The position numbers were made by a program, and so were the translations under genes. Source: Desulforamulus aeronauticus DSM 10349 (GTDB taxonomy: Bacteria > Bacillota > Desulfotomaculia > Desulfotomaculales > Desulfotomaculaceae). Taken from it: a DNA stretch of 64,000 nt. Under the pieces are notes generated by a model, which saw only the letters and a list, made by a program, of their open reading frames with translations, made no database searches and was not told the origin of the DNA. Positions 1-7,750 of this stretch are shown here, one piece after another. The DNA lies in NCBI RefSeq assembly GCF_900142375.1, contig NZ_FRAR01000004.1, positions 62,001 through 126,000 of the forward strand. Direction: 5' to 3'. How positions within the stretch are numbered: position 1 is the stretch's first letter; each line of letters starts with the position of its first letter.

Positions 1-414
1 GAGGTGGAAGTGGATCAGGAGACCGGCAAAACTACTTTACTGGATTACGTGGCTGTGGTAGATTGCGGTACGGTCATTAATCCTACGTTAGCCAGGATTC
101 AGGTGGAGGGCGGCATTGTTCAGGGCATTGGGTTAGCCCTTTATGAAGATGTAAAATATGATACCAAGGGTACGCTGCTGACCAACTCTTTCATGCAGTA
201 CAAAATTCCTTGCCGCAAAGACATTGGTAACATTCGCGTGGCCTTTGAAGAGAGCCATGAACCTACCGGACCCTTTGGTGCTAAATCCATTGGTGAAGTG
301 GTTATTAACACTCCGGCACCGGCCATAGCTCACGCGGTTTATAATGCGGTAGGCGTTAGCGTAACCAAACTCCCCATTACACCCGAGAAAGTGTTTATGG
401 GTATGCAGAAATAA
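1..414 (+). CDS. Molybdenum hydroxylase large subunit, C-terminal end (partial)
   Basis: This is the last 137 codons of a xanthine dehydrogenase/aldehyde oxidase-type molybdopterin-binding subunit; the gene begins before the window. The segment VVDCGTVINPTLARIQVEGG and the later GPFGAKSIGEVV match the conserved C-terminal region of the family. The glutamate in GAKSIGE aligns with the catalytic base that activates water at the Mo centre. The reading frame is open from base 1 and ends in TAA, followed 12 bases later by a strong hairpin, so this is the end of its transcript. The substrate (purine, aldehyde or other heterocycle) cannot be told from this fragment, and no FAD or 2Fe-2S partner gene is in view. 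Confidence 0.88.
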   Translation, partial: EVEVDQETGKTTLLDYVAVVDCGTVINPTLARIQVEGGIVQGIGLALYEDVKYDTKGTLLTNSFMQYKIPCRKDIGNIRVAFEESHEPTGPFGAKSIGEVVINTPAPAIAHAVYNAVGVSVTKLPITPEKVFMGMQK

Positions 415-426
415 GATCTAATAGAT

Positions 427-470
427 AAGAGGACTTACGCTGATTATGAGCGTAAGTCCTCTTCCTTTTT
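427..470 (+). terminator. Rho-independent terminator of the molybdenum hydroxylase
   Basis: A perfect 15-bp inverted repeat (427-441 with 449-463) with a 7-base loop is followed by a T-rich tail. It lies just after the partial hydroxylase gene. Confidence 0.85.
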
Positions 471-504
471 GTCATGGTGACATTATACTGTTTTTATTTT
501 AAAA

Positions 505-526
505 TATGGACAAATATTTGTCCATA
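505..526. repeat. 22-bp perfect palindrome between convergent genes
   Basis: A perfect 22-base palindrome with half-site TATGGACAAAT lies between the ends of two convergent genes. It is nested in a wider imperfect hairpin (ctgtttt at 488-494 with aaaacag at 534-540). It could be part of a terminator or a protein-binding site; no promoter is evident here. Confidence 0.45.
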
Positions 527-545
527 ACATAGGAAAACAGTATCT

Positions 546-585
546 ACTAATCCACTTTAAGGGAACTTATTTAATGTGGATTAGT
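546..585 (-). terminator. Probable terminator of the alkylsulfatase-like gene
   Basis: A 10-bp perfect stem (546-555 with 576-585), extendable with one mismatch, lies directly after the stop of the minus-strand metallo-beta-lactamase gene. The T-tract is poor, so efficiency is uncertain. Confidence 0.4.
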
Positions 586-586
586 A

Positions 587-1867
587 TTATAAAGTAGAAA
601 GTATTTCCTTAGCGCAGGAGAGATAATAGTGACGGCCATTAGCACTTGTTTCCTGACACCCGAGGTTGAGAAGACCTTGGGCTTTGTAACGCTTCGCCTG
701 TTTAGTGGAACTATCTGCAGCAATAAGGATATCTGCAAGTTCAAGAGCCCATTGATCTTCTTTGTTGTCTAAGGCTTGGCTAATGCTGGCAAGGACGGAC
801 TCTACGCCACCCATCAGAGCGATGGTTTTTTTGGCCCGGGTCTGCTTGGGCAACGGATTGAGATTGGTTGGGTTGCCGTCAAACCAGCCGATATAGCCAG
901 CGTATATGCCACGAACAGACCAGGCCACAGTACCATAAAATTCGCCTAAATAAGGAAGTTTGGCCCACTTTTCAGGCAACGTAACTGCTTCTACCACCTC
1001 GTCCATGGTCATGCCCTGATTCATGCCTTTAAGAGTTTCTGTAAGTATGTAATCAATGGCATCCCGGAAGTTGGTTAAGATTTCCGCAACAGCTGCTTCC
1101 CCTTGGATAGGCTGAGTATGGCCGGGCAGGAGATGTTCAGCCCGATAAGCAATTAACTGGTCCAAGGTCTCTACCCAGGTACTGATATCTCGATACTGGC
1201 TGCCTCGAATGGCATAAAGATTAGGCCAGCAGCCGTAATAATTATCACCACAGCAAAGTACCTTGTAAGCTGGCAACCAGACCAGTAGCTGGTCATCCGT
1301 TTCGCCTGGAGCAGCAGCAAGTTCTAAGGTAACTCCATCAATCGTACGGTTGATTTTTTCCTCACCGTAAACAGTGGTTGGTGAAACAAAGGCCCTTTTC
1401 CCTTCACCCTGAACCATACCTTCACGAATGCCGAGGCCTTGGCAAATGGCTTCAGCGTCATTGAGCTCGTAGCCATGTTGCATAATGCCCCGCTTATCGA
1501 GTAGGTCCAGTAGGGTATTCATTCGCCCGAGGACTGGTTTGCAAGGAGCAAAGGCAATAATTTCTGGATCACTGTCCATAAAAACTCCCGCACCACCACA
1601 GTGATCCGGATGGCTATGGGTATAGATGATGGTCTTTACCGGCTTGTTGGTATGCTCAGCGATAATGGCTTTGAGGGCTTCTGCACGGTAATCGGTATCC
1701 AGGGTATCAATCAGTATAACTGAGGTTTCTCCAATGATAAAGCTAGCATTGCCGGTACCATAACCCATCACATGATAGATAACGCCAGGCATGATTTCTG
1801 TCACTTGACGTGGGTATGCTGTAAGTGAAAAGTCTTTTAATAATTGTTCTCCCTCTGGTCGTAACAT
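587..1867 (-). CDS. Alkylsulfatase-like metallo-beta-lactamase fold hydrolase
   Basis: This 426-residue protein combines an N-terminal metallo-beta-lactamase domain with the zinc signature THSHPDHCGG (about residue 84) and a C-terminal helical region like the dimerisation domain of SdsA1/BDS1 alkylsulfatases (about residues 350-426). Those enzymes hydrolyse linear alkyl sulfate esters. The usual third, SCP2-like substrate-binding domain is absent; family members with it are about 650 residues. The product is therefore a short two-domain version whose substrate is uncertain. No secretion signal is seen, so it is probably cytoplasmic. The ATG start is preceded by AGAGGTAGG. It is transcribed separately from yqeY upstream. 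Confidence 0.7.
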   Translation of the reverse strand: MLRPEGEQLLKDFSLTAYPRQVTEIMPGVIYHVMGYGTGNASFIIGETSVILIDTLDTDYRAEALKAIIAEHTNKPVKTIIYTHSHPDHCGGAGVFMDSDPEIIAFAPCKPVLGRMNTLLDLLDKRGIMQHGYELNDAEAICQGLGIREGMVQGEGKRAFVSPTTVYGEEKINRTIDGVTLELAAAPGETDDQLLVWLPAYKVLCCGDNYYGCWPNLYAIRGSQYRDISTWVETLDQLIAYRAEHLLPGHTQPIQGEAAVAEILTNFRDAIDYILTETLKGMNQGMTMDEVVEAVTLPEKWAKLPYLGEFYGTVAWSVRGIYAGYIGWFDGNPTNLNPLPKQTRAKKTIALMGGVESVLASISQALDNKEDQWALELADILIAADSSTKQAKRYKAQGLLNLGCQETSANGRHYYLSCAKEILSTL

Positions 1868-1907
1868 GGCCCTACCTCTTTGTTTGTTAAGTCAATAAAT
1901 CGTCCGT

Positions 1908-2345
1908 TTATCCTAATAACTCTTTTACCAAATTACTTACTAATTTGCCATCTGCTTTCCCTTTCACTTTCGGCATCAGGGCGCCCATCAATTTTCCCAT
2001 CTCCCGAGCACCCTGGGCACCCGTTTGGTTAATGGTATCCTGAATAATCTCCCGCAGCTCAGCTTCTGAAAGTTGTTCTGGCATATAGACCAGCAATATC
2101 TCGATTTCTTTTTCCAGTTTAGCTACATCCTCTGGACGTTCTGCCTTTTTATATTCCTCCAGAGCATCCCGCCGCATTTTTATTTCCTTGCCAATGATCT
2201 CAACTACTTCTCCTTCGCTAAGTTCCTTTTTACCATTGATTTCCGCATTTTTGATGGCGGCGTTAGCCATTCTAATGGTATCTACCCTTAGCTTATCCTT
2301 GGCCTTCATGGCCGTTTTCATATCGTTCATTAATTGTGCCTTCAA
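1908..2345 (-). CDS. yqeY: GatB/YqeY domain protein
   Basis: At 145 residues this matches the YqeY family (about 148 in Bacillus subtilis), which shares the C-terminal tail domain of the GatB amidotransferase subunit and may bind tRNA or act in tRNA-dependent amidation. Visible family features are the N-terminal LMNDMKTAMKAKDKLRVDT segment, a middle region rich in Lys and Glu, and a C-terminal GKLMGALMPKVKGKADG segment. The start is read as TTG at 2345 because GGAAAGGA lies nine bases upstream; an ATG five codons further in (2330) is the alternative. The precise cellular role is not established. Confidence 0.85.
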   Translation of the reverse strand: MKAQLMNDMKTAMKAKDKLRVDTIRMANAAIKNAEINGKKELSEGEVVEIIGKEIKMRRDALEEYKKAERPEDVAKLEKEIEILLVYMPEQLSEAELREIIQDTINQTGAQGAREMGKLMGALMPKVKGKADGKLVSNLVKELLG

Positions 2346-2425
2346 AGAGAGTCATCCTTTCCAGATATAATGTACCATCATTATAACATTAGATGGCAAA
2401 AACAGCCAAACAATACCAATTTGAA

Positions 2426-4540
2426 CTATTGAGCTTGAGAGGAAGAGCTACTTTCCTCCGGCGGCATGGCAGCTTCCGGTGATTCCCGCTCGGGAGGATT
2501 CGTTGGATTATTATTGGGAGCAGTATTCGCATCTTCTTGGTTATCTTCAATTTTAGGTGGTTGTTCTGGTAGTATTATCTCCGGTGGAGTTGGTTGTTGA
2601 GCCTGGGATGGATTCTCCTGTTGAGTGGGTTGTGCTTGAGTAGGTTGTTCTGGTATGACTTCTTCCTTGGGCTTCTCAATCATCTCTTGTTTCATAGGAA
2701 TCTCTTGCTCATAAATCCGGACGGGTGATTTCATGATGCCCTGTTTTATTAAGGCAAGATTATATTCCCGCCAAGTAGGTGCTGCTAAATCACCACCGTA
2801 AAAACCACCTACGGAACGATTATTACTATTCCCCACCCATACTGCGGTGGAAATTTCTTTCGTATACCCGACAAACCACAAACAGCGACTGTCATTCGTG
2901 GTGCCGGTTTTCCCTGCTTCATTGCCAGAAATATTGGCTCTGGTACCCGTTCCCCCCCGAACAGCTTGCAAAAGTATTTGGGTTATAATTTTAGCAGTTT
3001 TAGAAGAAATAATTTGTCTTGGTTCTGGTTGATGTAAATACACGACATTGCCTAAATTATCTTCAATGGAGGTTATTAGATAGGGCTTATTATATTGTCC
3101 GTTATTGGCAAAGGCGGCAAAGGCTGCAGCCATTTCTGTAGGTTTAATACCATAGTACATGCCACCCAGGGCAATGGCTAGGTTACAATCATATTCACTT
3201 AGGGTGGTAATACCAAATTTTTTTAAATTGGCGAGAGTATTATTAATACCTAAGGTATTTACGACTTCAACCGCAGGAACGTTCATGGAATTTTTTAAAG
3301 CTACCATTACTGAAACATCAGCATCGATGTTGGAGGTGACACGATAGTTACCAAAACTTTTAGAACCAGCATTTAACAACGTATTTTCATTGATAATTCC
3401 TTTATCGATAGCTCCGGCATAATGAATAGGCTTAATGGCTGAGCCGGGTTGTCTGGGAATCATGGCTAAGTTATTCTGATCCTGATTAAAATCATAGCCG
3501 CCAACCATGGCCATAACTGCACCCGTTTGATTATTTACGGTAACCAGTGAAATATTGGAAGCAGTAATACCGGAACGCTGAAATTGTTCTACTTTTGCTT
3601 TGGCTATATTTTCAGCAATTTGAGCAGCTCGGGAATCTAACGTGGTTATTACTTTAAGACCGCTATTATATACTTTTTCTTTACCGTACATAGTCAGGAG
3701 TTGATTAACAACTTCGGTTGTAAAGTAGGGAAACTTATATGTTACCAGTTCTGCTCTTGGCGTAAACTGATTCACCTGTACGTCTTGCGTTAGGATTTCT
3801 GTCATTTCTTGTTGGCTAATCAGGGACAAATCCACCATCCGGCGCAGTACCAGTTCCTGGCGTTCCTTATTTTCTGGCCGATGATGGAGAGGTTCATAGT
3901 AGCTCGGGGCTTTAGGAATAGCCGCTAACATGGTTGCTTCGGCTAGATTTAACTCACTGGCAGATTTCCCAAAGTACATTTGGGCAGCCGATTCCACACC
4001 ATAACAACCATTGCCAAAATAAATTTCGTTAAGATACATTTCTAAAATTTCTGCTTTGGTAAATTTTCTTTCCAGCTGAATAGCCAAAAATGTTTCTGTA
4101 ATTTTTCTGGAAATGGTTTTCTCCGGGCTCAAGAATAAATTTCTTGCCAGTTGCTGGGTAATGGTGCTGCCCCCTTCTACTGCCTGGCCACTGGTTAAAT
4201 CCTTGTAGAGAGCCCTTAGAGTACCTAAAGTATCAAACCCGAAATGTCTGTTAAAACGGTGATCTTCTATGGCAATTACCGCTCGTTGCATCGGTTTAGC
4301 AATTTGCTGCAGGCGAACGTGATCTTTGTTCAGTTGATAAAGATAAGTCAGCAAAACACCATCTGCTGAGTAAATGGCCCCCTTCTTACTATTGTTATAT
4401 TGAAAATTATCCATATCATAGTTGTTATAAACGGCTTGATACTCCCGCATTAGCCAGGCACCGAGAGTAATGGTACAAGTTAACATAATAATCATCGTAA
4501 CAATCAGCAGAACAAAGCATGGAGTCCACTTAACCTTCAA
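2426..4540 (-). CDS. Class A penicillin-binding protein (PBP1A-like)
   Basis: This bifunctional peptidoglycan synthase polymerises glycan strands from lipid II and cross-links the stem peptides, anchored outside the cytoplasmic membrane. In order: a short cytoplasmic start, one transmembrane helix (about residues 8-30), a GT51 transglycosylase domain with EDHRF (residues 92-96) and GGSTITQQLARN (from 123), and a transpeptidase with active-site motif SAIK, then SMN and KTGTTND. The last 90 residues are a low-complexity Pro/Gln/Glu-rich tail of unknown role, common in PBPs of this group. The start is TTG at 4540 behind GGGGGCG; an internal Met is possible. It is 704 residues and appears monocistronic. 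Confidence 0.93.
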   Translation of the reverse strand: MKVKWTPCFVLLIVTMIIMLTCTITLGAWLMREYQAVYNNYDMDNFQYNNSKKGAIYSADGVLLTYLYQLNKDHVRLQQIAKPMQRAVIAIEDHRFNRHFGFDTLGTLRALYKDLTSGQAVEGGSTITQQLARNLFLSPEKTISRKITETFLAIQLERKFTKAEILEMYLNEIYFGNGCYGVESAAQMYFGKSASELNLAEATMLAAIPKAPSYYEPLHHRPENKERQELVLRRMVDLSLISQQEMTEILTQDVQVNQFTPRAELVTYKFPYFTTEVVNQLLTMYGKEKVYNSGLKVITTLDSRAAQIAENIAKAKVEQFQRSGITASNISLVTVNNQTGAVMAMVGGYDFNQDQNNLAMIPRQPGSAIKPIHYAGAIDKGIINENTLLNAGSKSFGNYRVTSNIDADVSVMVALKNSMNVPAVEVVNTLGINNTLANLKKFGITTLSEYDCNLAIALGGMYYGIKPTEMAAAFAAFANNGQYNKPYLITSIEDNLGNVVYLHQPEPRQIISSKTAKIITQILLQAVRGGTGTRANISGNEAGKTGTTNDSRCLWFVGYTKEISTAVWVGNSNNRSVGGFYGGDLAAPTWREYNLALIKQGIMKSPVRIYEQEIPMKQEMIEKPKEEVIPEQPTQAQPTQQENPSQAQQPTPPEIILPEQPPKIEDNQEDANTAPNNNPTNPPERESPEAAMPPEESSSSSQAQ

Positions 4541-4634
4541 GACAACGCCCCCAGTCTGAAATTATCTAGTGCTCTTAACACTAAGCATTATTAAGTATAT
4601 TTTCAAACCGGGAATTTTTATGATCTAAATAGCA

Positions 4635-4659
4635 AACAAAAAACCGGCATATAGCCGGC
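4635..4659 (-). terminator. Terminator of the 36-residue membrane peptide gene
   Basis: On the minus strand GCCGGC-TATAT-GCCGGT is followed by TTTTTGTTTG. It lies 39 bases after the stop codon of the small ORF at 4698-4808. Confidence 0.65.
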
Positions 4660-4697
4660 AACAATTAGTTAACTGATTAATATACAATCCGTGAACC

Positions 4698-4808
4698 TTA
4701 AATTAATTGAATAATAAACACGATGACGACAAGAGCTGAAAAGATCATTAGCTCAATGACCGGGCTAACAGAAAAAATAGAGAATAAACTACAAAGGGCT
4801 CTAAGCAA
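4698..4808 (-). CDS. Putative 36-residue membrane peptide
   Basis: This short gene was found by eye. It starts with TTG at 4808, seven bases after a strong AGGAGG, and encodes 36 residues ending in TAA. The N-terminal part is MLRALCSLFSIFSVSP; residues 20-36 form a very hydrophobic stretch (LMIFSALVVIVFIIQLI), so a single-pass membrane peptide is expected. A rho-independent terminator follows on the same strand. The ribosome site plus terminator argue for a real unit. I do not recognise the family. The opposite-strand reading (4723-4968) lacks a ribosome site and was rejected. Confidence 0.55.
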   Translation of the reverse strand: MLRALCSLFSIFSVSPVIELMIFSALVVIVFIIQLI

Positions 4809-4922
4809 AGTTAGCACCTCCTACCCTATCTGTTTAGACATGATACGTATATATTCACTTTTTAATTATATTTTCCTCTTTGCTAGAGTAATTTTTTCGG
4901 ATTGTAAAAAAATTCTAACGAT

Positions 4923-5210
4923 TTATTCAAAGTGTATATTTTCCTCTATCCAAGTACGAATTGCTTGATTAATCTTGTAGATGTTTTCGGGATTCTTTTC
5001 CTGACCTTGCAAGGATTCCAACAGCAATTCTTGGGGAGGCTGTTGTTCCAAATAATCGCATTTAACGCCAAAGGGAGTAAACTTATATAAGGCCAGCTTG
5101 GGAGTTTCCCAGGCGTCCACCACAAAAGTATATCCTCTGCTTCTATTTTTGAATTCATTTTGCAAATCATAATCCCAATCAATTAGTGCCTTGATAATAG
5201 GCGTTGCCAT
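4923..5210 (-). CDS. Hypothetical protein, 95 aa
   Basis: I do not recognise this protein. The start is placed at ATG 5210 (MATPIIKALIDWDY) because AAAGGGG lies eight bases upstream; a longer frame from 5258 has no ribosome site. The sequence is soluble, mildly acidic and aromatic-rich (WDYD, DAWETPKLALYKF), with no cysteine pair, membrane segment or signal peptide. It sits alone between the small membrane peptide gene downstream and the divergent gene at 5470. Confidence 0.6.
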   Translation of the reverse strand: MATPIIKALIDWDYDLQNEFKNRSRGYTFVVDAWETPKLALYKFTPFGVKCDYLEQQPPQELLLESLQGQEKNPENIYKINQAIRTWIEENIHFE

Positions 5211-5407
5211 AGTTAAAACCCCTTTCTGAGATAAATAATTATTATATATTTTTTCCACGAAACTTTTTTAAATCCTTCAATTCTTTACTAACAGCCTTTT
5301 TCTTGCAACATTTATTTAATAAGATACGGGAATAATAGCCTTGGCAGATCATAAAGTATAAGTTTATCTGATCTGCATAAGGGCAAACTAAGCTTCCGCC
5401 TGCGTCT

Positions 5408-5432
5408 AAAGACTTGGCGGAAGCCAAGTTTT
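5408..5432. repeat. Minimal copy (D) of the AAAACTTGGC intergenic repeat
   Basis: Read on the minus strand this is AAAACTTGGC-ttcc-GCCAAGTCTTT, the two inverted ends of the element seen at 49975-50038 joined with the middle missing. A second inverted repeat (gcttccgcc/ggcggaagc) overlaps it. Confidence 0.5.
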
Positions 5433-5469
5433 ACTAAGAAATAAGCTGTTTGTAAACAGGAGGATGAAC

Positions 5470-6084
5470 ATGGCAGAAAAAACCAATGTGATCAGTTTGG
5501 AAAAAGAGTTGGTCAATAAGAATTGTGAAATTTTCATTGATATAACCAAAATCATAGGTACGATGCTGCAGGACGGCCATGCCATTTTTTCTTTTGATCA
5601 TACCGAAGCGGCTTTATCCTTTGATCCAGCTCCTTCGTTCGAAAGCAAATTGGCTCGATTTTCTCAGGAAAAAATTAAGTTGGTAACTGAGGAAATCGTA
5701 GAAATTTCTTTAATGCTATTAAATAATCAAGAACAAACGTTATTAAATCAAGCCCAAGAAGAAGGAAAAACTGCTGAGGCAATCCTGCAAAAGAAAATTG
5801 ATGCTGTAAAGCAGTATATCATTAATAACAAATTGCAAACTGCCTTTCATTTTTACCGAACTTGCATAGGAAATGTATTAGAGCAGTTTGCCGCTCAAAG
5901 GATTATAAAAGCAGCCAGTCAAAATTATCCTTCCCAAGAAACCATTCTACTTAAAATGACAGTTAAAGATAATCTGGATGAAATAAATAAACAATCGATC
6001 CTCTTTGAACTGTACGAGGATCAGCTAGATGAAATAATCACCATTTTAACCAACCTAAAGAACCAAAATAAGCCTAACGCATAA
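5470..6084 (+). CDS. Hypothetical protein, 204 aa
   Basis: This is a soluble, mostly helical protein that I do not recognise. The start is ATG 5470, six bases after AGGAGG; the ATG at 5464 directly abuts the ribosome site and is less likely. The sequence is rich in Glu, Gln, Lys and Ile, with amphipathic stretches around residues 60-120 and 165-200. There is no signal peptide or membrane segment. It ends shortly before a strong terminator, so it is a single-gene unit. Its upstream region contains the minimal repeat copy D. Confidence 0.75.
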   Translation: MAEKTNVISLEKELVNKNCEIFIDITKIIGTMLQDGHAIFSFDHTEAALSFDPAPSFESKLARFSQEKIKLVTEEIVEISLMLLNNQEQTLLNQAQEEGKTAEAILQKKIDAVKQYIINNKLQTAFHFYRTCIGNVLEQFAAQRIIKAASQNYPSQETILLKMTVKDNLDEINKQSILFELYEDQLDEIITILTNLKNQNKPNA

Positions 6085-6092
6085 AGATTGAA

Positions 6093-6123
6093 GGGAGTGT
6101 CTTTGGTCGACACTCCCCTTTTT
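6093..6123 (+). terminator. Terminator after the 204-aa hypothetical gene
   Basis: A 9-bp perfect stem, GGGAGTGTC with GACACTCCC, and a 7-base loop are followed by CTTTTTG. Confidence 0.88.
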
Positions 6124-6217
6124 GCTATCAGCCATCGGTTGTCAGCTGCCCATTCACCCCCAAAAGAATACCCAAAAGTTGACAGCTAATATACAACATC
6201 GAGTAACCCCGTATTGA

Positions 6218-7381
6218 TTATTGAGCCTTTGCACCAGTCTTGGTTAACCTGGTATCCAATAACTCTTGATAATACTGAACTAATTTCTGGGCACAAAGCC
6301 GGGAAGAAAACTGTTTGGCATTTTCTACTGCTCTTTTAGCCAGACACAGGCGTAGTTCGTCATCTTTTAATAAATTCATTATTTGTTCGGAGAAGGCCTG
6401 CCTATCCATGGCTACCAAATAACCATCTTCACCGTCCGATACCATATTGGCAACCCCAAAGGCATTTACCGCCACCACCGGTAACCCTGCGGCCTTGGCT
6501 TCTGCTATCACAATGCCTTGGGTTTCTGTAGCAGAACTAAAAACAAACAGATCTGCCCCGCCATAGGCATTCACCAAATCCACCCTGGAAAGATTGCCAG
6601 TGAAAAAGACTCTTTCTGATAGTGCTAGTTCTTTGACATATTTCTTTAAATTTAAGGTTTCCGGTCCTTCCCCCACAATTACTAGAGATGCTTTGTGATA
6701 CTGCTCTAAAATTTTAGCAAATCCATCAATGACAAAGGGAATATTTTTCTCCTTGGCTGCTCTACCAACAAATAAAAGTACGGGTTCCCCGGGATCTAAT
6801 CCAAATTTTTTCTTCAGCCAGGTCCGGTCTAGGCTGCTAAATTCCGTTAGATCAATACCAGTGGGCAGCCACCGAATGTTTGACTTTACTCCCATATTTT
6901 CAATATGTGTGCAGATAATCTGCGTTGGCGTAATTACTAAATCACATTGGTTACAGAAACTTACTGTAACCTTACGGGTAAATTCCTTGCTGAGATCTTT
7001 GATGAGTGGTACATAGTGAGTATACTGGTCATAGAGGGTATGATACGTAAAAACCACAGGGATATCAAGTTTTTTTGCTATCCTAGCTCCCAATCGCCCT
7101 AAAATAAAGGGCGAGTGAACATGAATAATATCAAGGGGGTGGCTATTTAAAAATTCTTCTAGCCGAGTAGAAAAAGGCAAGCCCAGATAAAAGCCTTTAT
7201 AGGTAGAGGGAATTGACGGAAATCTAAATACATCCTCTTCTTCCGGTAAACCTGGGTAATTTGGTGCAAAAATGTAGACTTCATGTCCCAACTGTTTTAA
7301 TTCTTCGGTAAAGATTTCAATAGACCTTACTACACCACCCACATAGGGCTTATAACTATCCGTAAAAACACCAATCCTCAA
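6218..7381 (-). CDS. GT4-family glycosyltransferase
   Basis: This 387-residue protein is a GT-B fold glycosyltransferase of family GT4. The N-terminal half has the glycine-rich acceptor loop (PYVGGVVRSIE) and HVHSPFILG. The C-terminal half has the donor-binding E-x7-E region (ETQGIVIAEAKAAGLPVVAV). The closest look is to diacylglycerol glucosyltransferases or mannosyltransferases that act on membrane lipids, but the acceptor cannot be fixed from sequence. The start is TTG at 7381, nine bases after AGGGAGAG. That ribosome site lies in the arm of a hairpin followed by a T-run, so expression may be attenuated. It is third in a run after pfkA and comFB. Confidence 0.88.
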   Translation of the reverse strand: MRIGVFTDSYKPYVGGVVRSIEIFTEELKQLGHEVYIFAPNYPGLPEEEDVFRFPSIPSTYKGFYLGLPFSTRLEEFLNSHPLDIIHVHSPFILGRLGARIAKKLDIPVVFTYHTLYDQYTHYVPLIKDLSKEFTRKVTVSFCNQCDLVITPTQIICTHIENMGVKSNIRWLPTGIDLTEFSSLDRTWLKKKFGLDPGEPVLLFVGRAAKEKNIPFVIDGFAKILEQYHKASLVIVGEGPETLNLKKYVKELALSERVFFTGNLSRVDLVNAYGGADLFVFSSATETQGIVIAEAKAAGLPVVAVNAFGVANMVSDGEDGYLVAMDRQAFSEQIMNLLKDDELRLCLAKRAVENAKQFSSRLCAQKLVQYYQELLDTRLTKTGAKAQ

Positions 7382-7435
7382 TTAAAAACACTCTCCCTTA
7401 CAATACCACTACTAAAAGTATTAACAAAGGAGTGT
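7381..7435 (-). promoter_or_regulatory. Hairpin with T-run overlapping the ribosome site of the GT4 gene
   Basis: On the minus strand an outer stem (7388-7399 with 7426-7435, imperfect) and an inner stem AATAC/GTATT close a hairpin directly followed by a T-rich run ending at the TTG start of the glycosyltransferase gene. The SD sequence AGGGAGAG is in its 3' arm. It may be the comFB terminator, an attenuator, or both. Confidence 0.45.
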
Positions 7436-7453
7436 CTAAATAAACTTTTACTT

Positions 7454-7726
7454 CTAATGTCTTGGATTCTTCTTCACAATTTGAATACCATTTAAAATAG
7501 CAGCAATTACCTGCGCCCGGCCCCCCACTTGTTCCATAGCAACTTTGGTATAAATACCGCCTTCATCGGTAACTACATAACGGGTGGGTAGCGCATTTAG
7601 TGCAATGGCCATAACATCCAACCTACACCGAGGACAGATACATGTATCCGGATTTTTCTTAGCGTAGCTTGTCAGGACATCGTCAAGCATTTCTTCCACG
7701 GCTAACTCAATGTAGTTTTTAATCAT
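7454..7726 (-). CDS. comFB: ComFB family protein
   Basis: This 90-residue protein matches the late-competence ComFB family: an N-terminal helix (NYIELAVEEMLDDVL), the cysteine motif CICPRC typical of the zinc-binding members, then DVMAIALNALPTRYVV. Cyanobacterial ComFB proteins have been described as cyclic dinucleotide receptors; whether this one binds c-di-GMP is open. The ATG at 7726 follows GGGGAGGGG. It lies 24 bases after pfkA and before the GT4 gene, all on the minus strand. No competence operon is present here. Confidence 0.85.
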   Translation of the reverse strand: MIKNYIELAVEEMLDDVLTSYAKKNPDTCICPRCRLDVMAIALNALPTRYVVTDEGGIYTKVAMEQVGGRAQVIAAILNGIQIVKKNPRH

Positions 7727-7750
7727 GATAGCCCCTCCCCATTATTTCTC

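Noticed and set aside
4723-4968. 81-codon plus-strand ORF
   Set aside because: It has no ribosome site, runs antisense to the better-supported 36-codon gene and into the end of the gene at 4923.
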